Assembly (NCBI GenBank): GCA_021648365.1
Contig: JAKISY010000020.1
Span: forward strand, 1 to 54,264
Origin: Verrucomicrobiales bacterium
Lineage (GTDB): Bacteria; Verrucomicrobiota; Verrucomicrobiia; Verrucomicrobiales; DEV007
Reading direction: 5' to 3'
Length of the DNA: 54,264 bases
The first letter of the stretch is position 1. Each line of letters starts with the position of its first letter. The notes below the pieces were generated by a model, which was not told the DNA's origin, ran no database searches, and was given only the letters and a program-made list of their open reading frames with translations. A program made the position numbers and the translations under genes. Shown piece after piece: positions 41,758 to 51,104 of the stretch.

Positions 41758-44379
41758 ATGATACGACTTTATCCCACCCATCTTCATCATCAACCCACCT
41801 ACGTGAACCTTCGCCGCACCGTCTTTACCACCCTTTTGCTTGTCCTCCTGGCAGGCGGAATATTCGGTGCCTATTACGCACGTGAAAAAGGCTTCACGCA
41901 AAGCTGGCGTAAATTGATCGAAGTCGAAATCGCCAAGCAGGGCTATTATGTGGATATCGGCAGATTGACACTCGGCCCGATCCAAGGATTAGTCGCTCAA
42001 GACGTCCGTTTTTACCAAGAAGCCAAGCGCAAAACCGTCATCGCTTTCATCGACAAGGTCATCCTCGACATCGATCTGAGCCAAGTGATGGAAAAAAAAG
42101 TGCGCATCAATAGCATTGATTTCAAAGACGCCGACCTCTCCCTGCCCATCGACCCTAATGACAAAAATAGCGTCCGCTTGCTGATTCGCCGTTGCTCAGC
42201 GCGCATCCTCATGCCTGCTGATAAGATCGAAATTATTAAAGCTGAAGCTCAAGTGCACGGTATCCATGTTTCGCTCAAAGGCTCTCTGTTCAAACCGCTA
42301 AAAAATGGAAACCTAGAAAATGCACCGCCAAGCTCAAAAACTTCCTCAAAAACAGCGCACAAGAACCGAATCCAAGTGCTCAGCGAACGACTCAAGCTCA
42401 TCCACCAGATCCTCACCCAGCTTGACACCCTTGATTACCCAGTCGATCAAGCTCCTCGGATCGAATTAGAAGTCCACGGTTCATTAGATCAGTTGGAGTT
42501 GCTCAATATCACCGCACGCTTTTCAGCCAACCACCTCAGCCGCTTAGGTTATTCCACCAAAAAGGTCAATGCCGTGATCGACTACGACGGCAACGCCATC
42601 AACTTGCGCCAACTCAACCTGCAAGATGACAAAGGCGACCTCAGACTGCGTGGCATCTGGCAACGCTCAGATAGGCATCTCACCTTCAACTTAGACTCCT
42701 CCATCGACGTGCAAGCGCTTGCCCAATCCATCCACCCAGCACCCGTCATTGGCGAAGTGGTTTTTTTCAGCCCGCCACAGATCGCCATCGAAGGACGTTG
42801 GGACTTTGATCAGAGCTTCGATTTCCCCTACCTCCCTATTCGTGCGATCGGCAGCTTTCGTTGTGAAAAGTTCGTCAGCCGAGGCGAAGTGTTCGATGGG
42901 CTTAGCACCGACTTCAGTATGGCTGGCGGAAAATATTACCTCAGAAACGTGCGCCTAGACCATAAAAGCGGCATGGCGCTCGCCAATGGCCTCTACGATA
43001 TCCCTAAAAACGACTTCCGTTTCGAAGCAGAAATCAAATTCGACATCACCACTTTCACCCCCTTCATGCCGAAGGAAAAAACTCGCAAATTTCTCCGCAA
43101 ATGGAGCTTTGACAAACAATCCTCCATCTACTTAGGCATCACCGGCGGCGGTCCAAGTTGGAAGCCCTCTACTTGGAAAATGAGCGGCCCCATCGATCTA
43201 CGCAATTGCCGCTTCAATGGCGTGTTTTTCGAACACATCTCACTCGACTTTGAAGCCAATGACAAACGCCAACACTTCTACAGAAATCTAAACATGGCTC
43301 GATCCGATGGTATTGGCAAAGCCGACCTCGTCTCCAACCATCTCGATCTCAAACAGTTTGACATCGTTAATGGCGATTGGACCTTACCACCCGTCACCGG
43401 CATGCGAGCCTTCAGTCCCAAGTTCGCCGAAAAACTCACCCCCTACCGTTTCCGCGCCACTCCACAAATAAAAATATCAGGGCACCTCGATGCTCGCAAA
43501 GCAGAAGAACTCGGCAAACAAACTCGCAAGACCGATTTGAAGATCTCCTTCAGCAGCGATTCGCCACTGGATTACAGCTTTTTTGGCAAAGACCTGAAAC
43601 TCGATCACCCCAAAGGACAATTACAAATCAAAGGAGATACGATCCACCTCACCTCCTTCAGCGCAAGCACCCTCAAGGGCAAGCTCACCGCCGAATACCT
43701 CATCGAGAACCCCAGCACCGAAAAAAAATACGCCGCCACCATCGAAGCTGACAAAATTGACTTCCGAGAACTCACTCGGCTCTACAGCGAATATGAAAGC
43801 ACCACTGGCGATTTGCATGGTGAAATAAAGCTCACAGGAACCCTTGGCGATCTCCATAGTATGCGTGGCACAGGTAATGCCGAACTCCACAATGGTGACC
43901 TCTTTGCCGTCCCTATGTTAGGACCACTTTCTAAAGTCATGACCGGCTTCATGCCCAAAGCCAAACCCGGTTACAGCATCGTCAAAGAAGCCACTGCTCA
44001 TTTCACCATCGCGGATGGTTACGTTCACACTGAAAACCTTGAAGCCTTAGGACAAACCTTCAAATTTAAAAGTGATGGCTCCATCCGACTCGCAGATAAA
44101 AAAATCGACATGGACGCCTCTTTTGATATCAGAGGAACCGCTGGTTTTTTCCTTACGCCTGTCAGTAAAGTTGTCAGTAAGATTTTTGAATTTCACGCAG
44201 ACGGCACCATGTCAGACCCTCAATGGAAAACCAAATACATCCCAGGCATACCTCGTATCCTGCCAAAAAAAGGGCTATTTTCCCCCAAGCGTAAGGATAG
44301 CAAAGCCGATGCACCCAGCGAAAAAAAGCCCCGCAAAAGACTCTTCAACTTCAAACGTAAGGCTAAGACTCCTGAGTGA
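41758..44379 (+). CDS. AsmA-like/TamB-type envelope protein
   Basis: 873 residues from ATG 41758, preceded by GGGGAG. An N-terminal membrane anchor (about 21-39, RRTVFTTLLLVLLAGGIFGAYY) is followed by a long periplasmic region rich in alternating beta strands. The C-terminal part, LHGEIKLTGTLGDLHSMRGTGNAEL and the following GPLSKVMTGFMPKAKPGYS, resembles the AsmA-like C-terminal domain (AsmA_2/DUF3971). The last 50 residues are very basic (KKGLFSPKRK, KRLFNFKRK). Proteins of this superfamily move phospholipids across the periplasm or affect outer-membrane assembly; that role here is inferred from the family. Confidence 0.75.
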   Translation: MIRLYPTHLHHQPTYVNLRRTVFTTLLLVLLAGGIFGAYYAREKGFTQSWRKLIEVEIAKQGYYVDIGRLTLGPIQGLVAQDVRFYQEAKRKTVIAFIDKVILDIDLSQVMEKKVRINSIDFKDADLSLPIDPNDKNSVRLLIRRCSARILMPADKIEIIKAEAQVHGIHVSLKGSLFKPLKNGNLENAPPSSKTSSKTAHKNRIQVLSERLKLIHQILTQLDTLDYPVDQAPRIELEVHGSLDQLELLNITARFSANHLSRLGYSTKKVNAVIDYDGNAINLRQLNLQDDKGDLRLRGIWQRSDRHLTFNLDSSIDVQALAQSIHPAPVIGEVVFFSPPQIAIEGRWDFDQSFDFPYLPIRAIGSFRCEKFVSRGEVFDGLSTDFSMAGGKYYLRNVRLDHKSGMALANGLYDIPKNDFRFEAEIKFDITTFTPFMPKEKTRKFLRKWSFDKQSSIYLGITGGGPSWKPSTWKMSGPIDLRNCRFNGVFFEHISLDFEANDKRQHFYRNLNMARSDGIGKADLVSNHLDLKQFDIVNGDWTLPPVTGMRAFSPKFAEKLTPYRFRATPQIKISGHLDARKAEELGKQTRKTDLKISFSSDSPLDYSFFGKDLKLDHPKGQLQIKGDTIHLTSFSASTLKGKLTAEYLIENPSTEKKYAATIEADKIDFRELTRLYSEYESTTGDLHGEIKLTGTLGDLHSMRGTGNAELHNGDLFAVPMLGPLSKVMTGFMPKAKPGYSIVKEATAHFTIADGYVHTENLEALGQTFKFKSDGSIRLADKKIDMDASFDIRGTAGFFLTPVSKVVSKIFEFHADGTMSDPQWKTKYIPGIPRILPKKGLFSPKRKDSKADAPSEKKPRKRLFNFKRKAKTPE

Positions 44380-44501
44380 AATTGCGCCTGAGCCGATAAG
44401 AGGTTTAACGAAAAAACCTTTCCAACCTAGTCATCCAACATCAGAACCCCCGTGTGAAATACAGAACCTAAAAAGCTAAACCCCTAAATGGCTCTCCCCC
44501 C

Positions 44502-46019
44502 TCACACCATCACTTGTTGATAGTCATCAACCTGCTCTTGAGCCTCTGGAGACAAAGAGTGCGACGAACTATTTTCTGCCATCAATGGCATCGTAGGGTT
44601 TTTGAAATCAATGCCAGCAAAAGCCAAATAATGATGGAAGACATCCGTATTTTGAATAAACCCTGAGAACCTTGCTGCTCCAGGCCCCACCGCAGTCAGC
44701 GGCACATAATCAGCAGTATGCATGTTAGCAGACCAACCAATGCCCCAATGATTGCCCATCAACTGACCCATCTGCGCCACCACAGAGTTCAGTAAACTAT
44801 AAAGAGGGTCACCCTTTTTCTCAAAATAGGGCGCCAGTTGCTCCACCTTCGACTTAGGCACTTTATACCCAGTGCTCTCCACGATCACTTTGCGAATCTG
44901 ATCCGTTGTCGGCGTTTTTCCCATCCGTTTGAGCATCACCGAAAAGGAAGCCGTAGCCTCTTTCAAATGCGCAAACAAAGTGGGACTCTGTCCATAACCC
45001 GGGCCCGCACCATTCAGCCCAGGATTGCCATTGCCGTGATCCGTCGTGATCACCACTAACGTATCAGGGTGCTCCCTCTGGTAAGCCAAACATTCTTCCA
45101 CCGCTTCGTCAAAAGCGATTTGATCTCGAAAAGCTCCAATCGCATCACAAGTATGACATGCATGATCCACACGACCTCCTTCAACCTGTAGAATAAAGCG
45201 AGACGAACGCCCTAACTTTTGCAAAGCCCGTTTAGCCATTTCGGCTAAAGTCGGTACCGTTTTTTGCAATTCGGCATCGTTGAGATAATCTACAGTGTAA
45301 GGCAAATGACTGTCGGAAAAAGTACCCACCCAAGGTTTGTCTAAATCCGCTTTTTCAAGTTCGGATTTATTCTGCATCACCGTGTATCCCTTTTTTTGAT
45401 ACTGCGCGTAGAGATCCTTTTTGTCCTTACGTTTTGAACTAGCAAAATGTTTGCGCCCCCCGCCCAACAATACATCCACCCCTCTTTGCAAATACTGCTC
45501 AGCGATCTTCTCGCCCATACCACGCTTAGCCACCGACGCAGCAAAACCGGCAGGTGTCGCATGAGTGAGCTCCGTCGTCGTCACCAAACCGCGCTTCCAC
45601 CCTGCTTCCCCCAACACCTCATACAGAGTCTTCAAAGAACGTCCGTCCGGCAACTGGTTCACCGCACCATTGGCAATGCGCGAGCCGCTGCCCCAGCTAC
45701 TCGATGCCGCTGAAGAATCCGTCACTTGCGAATTCAAAGAACGCATGTTCATCAGCGCATTCACCACCCCAGATTGATTCAGCAACTGCGTCCACACCAA
45801 ACCACGTCCTCGCACCTGCTGTGACAAATAATCCGCACAAGTCAAAGTGCCCATGCTCATGCCATCAGCGACCAAATGAATGATCTTCTGGGGGCTTGCA
45901 CCGCCTTCACCGCTTCCTCCATCAGCAGCTAAAGTGGAACCAACACCAAGCTGAGCGAACCCGCCAGAAGCGGCAAAAGCCAAACTAGATTTGCTAAGAA
46001 AACTGCGTCGTGTATTCAT
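44502..46019 (-). CDS. secreted alkaline phosphatase, twin-arginine signal
   Basis: 505 residues from ATG 46019. The start MNTRRSFLSKSSLAFAASGG is a Tat-like export signal (R-R-x-F-L). Catalytic motif VTDSSAAS with Asp101-Ser102; metal ligands in LVADGMSMG (Asp52), GGRVDHACHTCD and TTDHGNGNPG. PhoA-like metallo-phosphatase with an unusual S-S after Asp (D-S-S-A-A rather than D-S-A-A), the first Ser being the likely nucleophile. Last gene of the minus-strand polysaccharide set; may act on a phosphorylated substrate or phosphate esters outside the cell. Confidence 0.9.
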   Translation of the reverse strand: MNTRRSFLSKSSLAFAASGGFAQLGVGSTLAADGGSGEGGASPQKIIHLVADGMSMGTLTCADYLSQQVRGRGLVWTQLLNQSGVVNALMNMRSLNSQVTDSSAASSSWGSGSRIANGAVNQLPDGRSLKTLYEVLGEAGWKRGLVTTTELTHATPAGFAASVAKRGMGEKIAEQYLQRGVDVLLGGGRKHFASSKRKDKKDLYAQYQKKGYTVMQNKSELEKADLDKPWVGTFSDSHLPYTVDYLNDAELQKTVPTLAEMAKRALQKLGRSSRFILQVEGGRVDHACHTCDAIGAFRDQIAFDEAVEECLAYQREHPDTLVVITTDHGNGNPGLNGAGPGYGQSPTLFAHLKEATASFSVMLKRMGKTPTTDQIRKVIVESTGYKVPKSKVEQLAPYFEKKGDPLYSLLNSVVAQMGQLMGNHWGIGWSANMHTADYVPLTAVGPGAARFSGFIQNTDVFHHYLAFAGIDFKNPTMPLMAENSSSHSLSPEAQEQVDDYQQVMV

Positions 46020-46047
46020 CGGGATAAAAAGTTCAATCACTCAAAAA

Positions 46048-47655
46048 TCACTTTTTCTTAACTGTCGCAGGACCAGTGACCATAGGGAAATCATCCGTGC
46101 GGAAAGGTGTCATCGGCAAGTTTTCAGCACTGCGCATGTTAGCCACAGGATTGTCTGACCAAGCATACCGAACCGCTACGGGCTCCTTGATCTCATCGCT
46201 CCACACTTCCACTTGGTTCTTTCCGACCTGCACCGCTTTAGCCCAGACAAATTTCTGATCAGCTCCAGCTATGGCAAATCCGATAGGCTCTTTAACATCA
46301 AAAGAATACAATCCGTCTGCACTCACATGATCGAAAGTTAGTAAAATTTTAGCTCCCTTTTTTTCCATCTTTTGATAAGTCGGACTTTGACAGACTAATT
46401 GATCATAACCATAATTTTCCACCAAAGCCCAGCGCGCCAAACGCTCTCCCGCCGTACGCTTGTTGCGTGGGTGGATATCTCTGCCCTCGCCGATATCGAT
46501 GATCACCGCTTCTCCCGTGTTTTTCAATTTGGACATTGTCAGCGTTTGCGCCTCGCGTAGTTCAGCCCATTGACTGTCACCTGGTTCAGGCTTTTCGTCT
46601 CTGAAATCAGCCAACTGTACCCAATAAAAAGGGAAATCGCCCTGCTTCCACTCATCTCTCCAGCTCTGGATCATGAGAGGAAAGAGCGAACGGTATTCAA
46701 AAGCACGACCTGCATTCGACTCACCCTGATACCAAATCGCACCGCGCATGCCATAACCGATCACGGGATGCAATACCCCATTGTATAAGTTAGCAGGACG
46801 ATGTTGCCCATTGAGTAAATCTCTCGGGTAACGTGGCGGAAGCGGAGCCTTTTCACCTTGCTCCTTCGCTAATTTCACCTGTTTTTTCCAGGCATTTCTT
46901 TCCGCTTGGTAGTCCTTTAATAAAGGCTCAAAGTCAAAAGTGGCTTCTATATTTTTCCAACGAGCCATCACAGCCTTATATTTTTCGTCTTTCTCCAACA
47001 AATCCCTACGCACCCAAGCCTCAGCTGAAGAACCTCCCCAAGCATTATCAATCAACCCCACCGGCACACCCAACGCCTGATGCAACAACCTGCCAAAGTA
47101 ATAACCCACCGCAGAAAAATTAGCCGTCACTGCTGGGTCACATTTATCCCATTGCCCCTTAAAGTGATCCTTAGGCTCTTGAGCTGCCAAATTGGGCACC
47201 GAGATCATTCTGATCAGTGGATAATTAGCCGTCAAAACTTCCAAATCGCCACCATAGCTATTCTTCACAGCAAAAGACATGTTCGACTGCCCCGAGCACA
47301 ACCACACTTCGCCGATCAGAATATCCTTCAGGGTGATCTTGCTGCCTCCAGATCCTGAGATCACCATCTCTTGCCCTTTGGCGTTCGCTTTCATGGGTTT
47401 CAACACCACCTGCCAACGTCCTTTAGCATCAGCTTTCCCCACCACATTTTCCCCAGCAAAAGAAACATTCACCTCTTGCCCCGCATTATCCCATCCCCAT
47501 ATATTCAAATTCTGATCCCGCTGCAGCACCATCTTATCACCCACAATGGTCGGTAATTTCAACTCAGCTTGAGCCTGTTCGACCAATAAAGAAGCAGCTA
47601 ATAAGACCACAGCCAAAGCCTGTGACCACCGAAGGTTTAATCTTAGAGATTTCAT
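46048..47655 (-). CDS. secreted sialate O-acetylesterase-family enzyme
   Basis: 535 residues. Signal peptide (1-30, cut after AQA). SASA/SGNH-hydrolase family: WLCSGQSNMSF (nucleophile Ser124), GLIDNAWGGSSAEAW, AIWYQGESNAGRAFEYR, and RDIHPRNKRTAGERLARWA with the catalytic Asp-x-x-His pair. Such enzymes remove O-acetyl groups from sialic acids or plant and algal glycans. In this operon, with a sulfatase and a glycosidase, acetylated sulfated polysaccharide is the likely target. Complete. Confidence 0.9.
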   Translation of the reverse strand: MKSLRLNLRWSQALAVVLLAASLLVEQAQAELKLPTIVGDKMVLQRDQNLNIWGWDNAGQEVNVSFAGENVVGKADAKGRWQVVLKPMKANAKGQEMVISGSGGSKITLKDILIGEVWLCSGQSNMSFAVKNSYGGDLEVLTANYPLIRMISVPNLAAQEPKDHFKGQWDKCDPAVTANFSAVGYYFGRLLHQALGVPVGLIDNAWGGSSAEAWVRRDLLEKDEKYKAVMARWKNIEATFDFEPLLKDYQAERNAWKKQVKLAKEQGEKAPLPPRYPRDLLNGQHRPANLYNGVLHPVIGYGMRGAIWYQGESNAGRAFEYRSLFPLMIQSWRDEWKQGDFPFYWVQLADFRDEKPEPGDSQWAELREAQTLTMSKLKNTGEAVIIDIGEGRDIHPRNKRTAGERLARWALVENYGYDQLVCQSPTYQKMEKKGAKILLTFDHVSADGLYSFDVKEPIGFAIAGADQKFVWAKAVQVGKNQVEVWSDEIKEPVAVRYAWSDNPVANMRSAENLPMTPFRTDDFPMVTGPATVKKK

Positions 47656-47726
47656 AGCTCAAAACCAAGCACCTTCTTGAGATCAGTCAATCGCGCAATC
47701 GCGTAGATAGAACATAAGCGATCTTG

Positions 47727-49211
47727 CTACTTACGCTTCTTCGCTTCAAGTTTCCGTTTGGCTGCAGCCGCCCGTTTCACCGTCTCCGGGTCTGGACGAA
47801 ACACCCCTCCATACTGCGCCCGCAACTCATCGGTTCGCTTGCGCAGGCGCTCCGCCATGTAGGCATATTTGTGATCATGAATCAAATTTCTAGTCTCCAT
47901 CGGATCATTCTCAAGATCGTAAAGTTCCTCCAACACAGGCTTAGCTTCAAAATAACGGCTATACTTGAACTGTTCCGTACGCACCCCTTCATGTTTACGA
48001 ATAGAGTCTAACATCATCAAATGCTCAATCCATAAATCACTACGCCAGTCGGCCGGAACCCCCTTCTTTTGGGTCAGCTCGACCAAACTACGCCCCTGCA
48101 TCGAATCAGGGATTTCCGCGCCCGCAAGATCTAACAGCGTAACTGGAACGTCAATATTCGCCACGATGGCCTTCGGACGCAGCCCCACCACCATCTTCGA
48201 TGTAGGGCGCGGATCAAAATAGAGCAGAGGCACATGGATGCTCAGCTCATACGGTAAATACTTTTCAGCGTAACCCCGCTCACCCAAAAAAGTCCCATTA
48301 TCCCCTATCATCACGATCACCGTATTATCAGCAGCCCCTCGTTGCTCAAGAGCTTTGCGCACTCTACCGATATTATGATCAATCGCAGAAATCATTCTGA
48401 AATAGCCTTTGGTCATTTCCTCTCCCTTATTTTTACGAGGCCAAGGATCAAAACGCCAATGCCAACGCTCACGATTCAAAGTGCCATCACGCAGAAATTC
48501 TGGCAACTGCTGATAAAAGCTCGGCTCAGACAGCGCAGGTTTTTTGAGCTTCAAATCTTGATAAAGGTGGTGCACATAGTCAGGCCAAATATATTGACGG
48601 CTATCGTTGTCCTCAGCATGAGGAGCATTAAACGCTAGACACATCATCCACGGTTGGTCGTCAGCGCGCTTAGCTATGAAATCGATCGCCCGGTCTCCAG
48701 TGATGTCTGTCAAATGGCGCACCGAACCATCTGCTTGGGTCTTAAAATAAGGCGTGCGCTTCAACACCTCATGATGATCAAACATTTGATCCATCGCCTT
48801 CTTGCTCTGCAATTGAACCCCAAACTTTCCTATATAGACCGTATTATAGCCCGCCTTGCGCAATTGCACCGGGTAACTATTCTCCACCCACTTCTGCGAT
48901 AGCGCTGGCGTGTAGAAAGTATAACGATGACTGCGCTCCACAGCCCCAGTCAACATCGACGCCCGACTCGCAGCGCAAATCGGAGTCGTCACAAAGGCCT
49001 TCTCAAAACGCACTCCCTCCTTGGCCAAACGATCCATCTCCGGGGTTATGACGTAGGGCGTCATATTCCCCATCATATCAAAACGTTGATCATCGGTGAT
49101 GATGAACAGCAAGTTAGGCTTCCTCACTTTCTCCGAATAGCTCGCAGAGGGAAAAAAGGCGAGGAAACATAGTCCCCAAGTAAATACACGGTTCAAATAT
49201 AATGCTTTCAT
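47727..49211 (-). CDS. secreted sulfatase (type I, formylglycine-dependent)
   Basis: 494 residues from ATG 49211 (GTG 49220 also in frame). Signal peptide to about residue 26 (ASYS). N-terminal NLLFIITDDQRFDMMG has the Asp-Asp metal ligands. The catalytic motif is CAASRASMLTG (Cys79), a C-x-A-x-R variant of C-x-P-x-R, so the Cys must be oxidised to formylglycine by a maturase not seen here. Further ligands: VIMIGDNGTFLGERG and the Lys in YAEKYLPYE. Cleaves sulfate esters, probably on algal or host polysaccharide. It has the extended C-terminal domain (LYDLENDPMETRNL), typical of PVC and Bacteroidetes sulfatases. Confidence 0.93.
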   Translation of the reverse strand: MKALYLNRVFTWGLCFLAFFPSASYSEKVRKPNLLFIITDDQRFDMMGNMTPYVITPEMDRLAKEGVRFEKAFVTTPICAASRASMLTGAVERSHRYTFYTPALSQKWVENSYPVQLRKAGYNTVYIGKFGVQLQSKKAMDQMFDHHEVLKRTPYFKTQADGSVRHLTDITGDRAIDFIAKRADDQPWMMCLAFNAPHAEDNDSRQYIWPDYVHHLYQDLKLKKPALSEPSFYQQLPEFLRDGTLNRERWHWRFDPWPRKNKGEEMTKGYFRMISAIDHNIGRVRKALEQRGAADNTVIVMIGDNGTFLGERGYAEKYLPYELSIHVPLLYFDPRPTSKMVVGLRPKAIVANIDVPVTLLDLAGAEIPDSMQGRSLVELTQKKGVPADWRSDLWIEHLMMLDSIRKHEGVRTEQFKYSRYFEAKPVLEELYDLENDPMETRNLIHDHKYAYMAERLRKRTDELRAQYGGVFRPDPETVKRAAAAKRKLEAKKRK

Positions 49212-49223
49212 GCCAATCACAAT

Positions 49224-50675
49224 TTAAGGTTTTTCCGCTACAAAAACAAAAGAATAGAGCTTCGAACGATCCAAATGAAACCTGAGACGAATCCTCTTTT
49301 TTTGCAAGGATGAAACGTCTGAACTCCCGTTCCAAGTCACTTCGTGACGAACGTCATCACCCGTCAAAACGCCATTGTCCTTCAACCCAAATCCTTCGAT
49401 AGCCTGATAGCTCTCATCCAGAATTTCCACCTTTACCGAAGCATCATGAGCCGCATTCGCATTCACTACCAGACGATCACCACTCATCACAAAAGGTTTG
49501 GTGACCACGGTTCCTCTGCCTCCAGCATCAAGCGACACAAAACCGTCGCTCCTGATTTTACATAAATTCACCGAAGTCCCTTGCAGTTCTTTGTTTTTGA
49601 TAGCCCAATGCAAGCCCTTGAACCCCACATAATAAATCCAAATTTCATCTCCAACTACTATCGGTTTTTGCATCACATAGATCTGCCCCCAATCTACCAT
49701 ACCAGGCTCCGCCCCATTTTCGATGAAAGGCTGCCTCTCTCCCATACGAGACCAATTCCAGCCATCACGACTGTAGCACAGTTGGATGTTCACCTTATCC
49801 CAAGCAGGTCCCTTATTCACGTCATACACCGCCAAAAATCCGAAGTTAACACCTTCATACGGCATCCACTCCATGTTGTAGAACTGACGCCCTGGCGGAT
49901 CCTGTTCATCCGGCCTCATGATCACCTTTTTCCTTTTCCAGTTGATAAAATCTTCACTCTCACTTTGCAACACCACCCGCGTTTTTTTACCACCCTCCCA
50001 CTCTCGAGTATGCGCGATATACTTCTGCATCTTAGCATCCCACAAAACTGAATTTGGACTGTCACTCTTCTCAATCACGTCCTCCTCATACCAACGCTCC
50101 CAATGCACCCCGTCAGACGAATAGGCAGTATTGATCCCTTGTAAAGGCCAGCCAAGCCCCGCTCGTTTGTAAAGCAGCTTGTAGCGACGGCTAGCATCTT
50201 GAGTAACAGGATCCTTCATCACTGCAGGAGCCATTTCTCCTACGCCTTTTTCAAAAACAATGTTATTCTGTTTCGACTTTTGGTATTCGATCAGTCCCAA
50301 GTCAGGCAATTCCCAATGGAGCCCGTCCTTCGAATAGGCATAACACAACACATTGTGATCCCAATTGTAATTCGCCCCTTCATACCACATTTTAAAAAGG
50401 CTCTCTTGTTGATCAAATAACACTGTGCCACTCACCACAATCAAATCGTCGCTGCCAGGCTTCTGCTGAGGATTGAGCTCTAGCAGTGGGTTGCCCGCGT
50501 ATTTCACTGGCTGATTCATCACTCGGTAAACATTTTGCAGCTTCTCAATAATGTAGTCATCTGCAAACAACTGCTTGTTTTGCTCAATCTTTAAAGCAGG
50601 CATCTCAGCCTCCGCCACTAGCTGAGAGACCTGCCCCAGCAACAAACACAACAAAATATAGACTCCCTTTTTCAT
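49224..50675 (-). CDS. secreted beta-propeller glycoside hydrolase-like protein
   Basis: 483 residues from ATG 50675. Signal peptide (1-22, MKKGVYILLCLLLGQVSQLV...). A five-bladed-propeller type sequence as in GH32/43/62/130: LFADDYIIEKLQNVYRV, SLFKMWYEGANYNWD, CYAYSKDGLHWELPDLG and the recurring S-x-D-G-x-x-W motif (YSSDGVHWERW, YSRDGWNWSRM). A beta-sandwich end (about 390-480) may bind sugar. Related proteins are numerous in Planctomycetes/Verrucomicrobia, mostly uncharacterised. Leads a four-gene minus-strand operon (sulfatase 3-12 bp downstream). Confidence 0.75.
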   Translation of the reverse strand: MKKGVYILLCLLLGQVSQLVAEAEMPALKIEQNKQLFADDYIIEKLQNVYRVMNQPVKYAGNPLLELNPQQKPGSDDLIVVSGTVLFDQQESLFKMWYEGANYNWDHNVLCYAYSKDGLHWELPDLGLIEYQKSKQNNIVFEKGVGEMAPAVMKDPVTQDASRRYKLLYKRAGLGWPLQGINTAYSSDGVHWERWYEEDVIEKSDSPNSVLWDAKMQKYIAHTREWEGGKKTRVVLQSESEDFINWKRKKVIMRPDEQDPPGRQFYNMEWMPYEGVNFGFLAVYDVNKGPAWDKVNIQLCYSRDGWNWSRMGERQPFIENGAEPGMVDWGQIYVMQKPIVVGDEIWIYYVGFKGLHWAIKNKELQGTSVNLCKIRSDGFVSLDAGGRGTVVTKPFVMSGDRLVVNANAAHDASVKVEILDESYQAIEGFGLKDNGVLTGDDVRHEVTWNGSSDVSSLQKKRIRLRFHLDRSKLYSFVFVAEKP

Positions 50676-50701
50676 CAATACTTTAAATTTCCAACCAAAA
50701 A

Positions 50702-51051
50702 TCACCGCCCCTTGATCTTGAAATGATCATACAACATTTCTTTTTTGGAAGTCGTCAGATTCACATGCTCAATCGTCTGATGAGCAAACCCCTCCGATTG
50801 GAAACGTGCTAACTTTTTCCCATCCATGAACACCTCCATCACATCGGCTTCCATCCGGATCAATAAATCATGCCCCACCTTTTATCCAAATGTTTACCAT
50901 CAAACTCATCAGCAAAAATCACCCGCTTGTAAATGGTGGCATCGATGTCTTTATCTGCAGCGAGGATGCACCTAGGCATGTTAAAACTACAGAGTAAGCC
51001 CAGGCAAACAAAACTACGTAAGGTATGACGTTTAATAGCTAAATGACTCAT
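50702..51051 (-). pseudogene. secreted DUF1080/laminarinase-like protein, frameshifted and internally deleted
   Basis: The frame from ATG 51051 encodes a signal peptide (to about residue 32, CILAADKD) and VIFADEFDGKHLDKRWGMIY, then stops. One base over, near 50870-50885, the reading continues as HDLLIRMEADVMEVFMDGKK, then LARFQSEGFAHQTIEHVNL and on to a stop at 50702. The two parts look like the beginning and end of one jelly-roll protein of about 220-250 residues; about 100 middle residues are missing and a frameshift joins the ends. It ends 26 bp before the glycosidase start, so it was once part of that operon. Confidence 0.65.
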
Positions 51052-51104
51052 GCTGGTAAAACAACATGCCCCCAGAGTATTGTCAAAAACGCGATTGCGC
51101 TATT

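Noticed and set aside
44401..44419. AGGTTT...AAACCT hairpin as terminator between asmA-like and phosphatase genes
   Set aside because: Short AT-rich stem without a T run; too weak to call.
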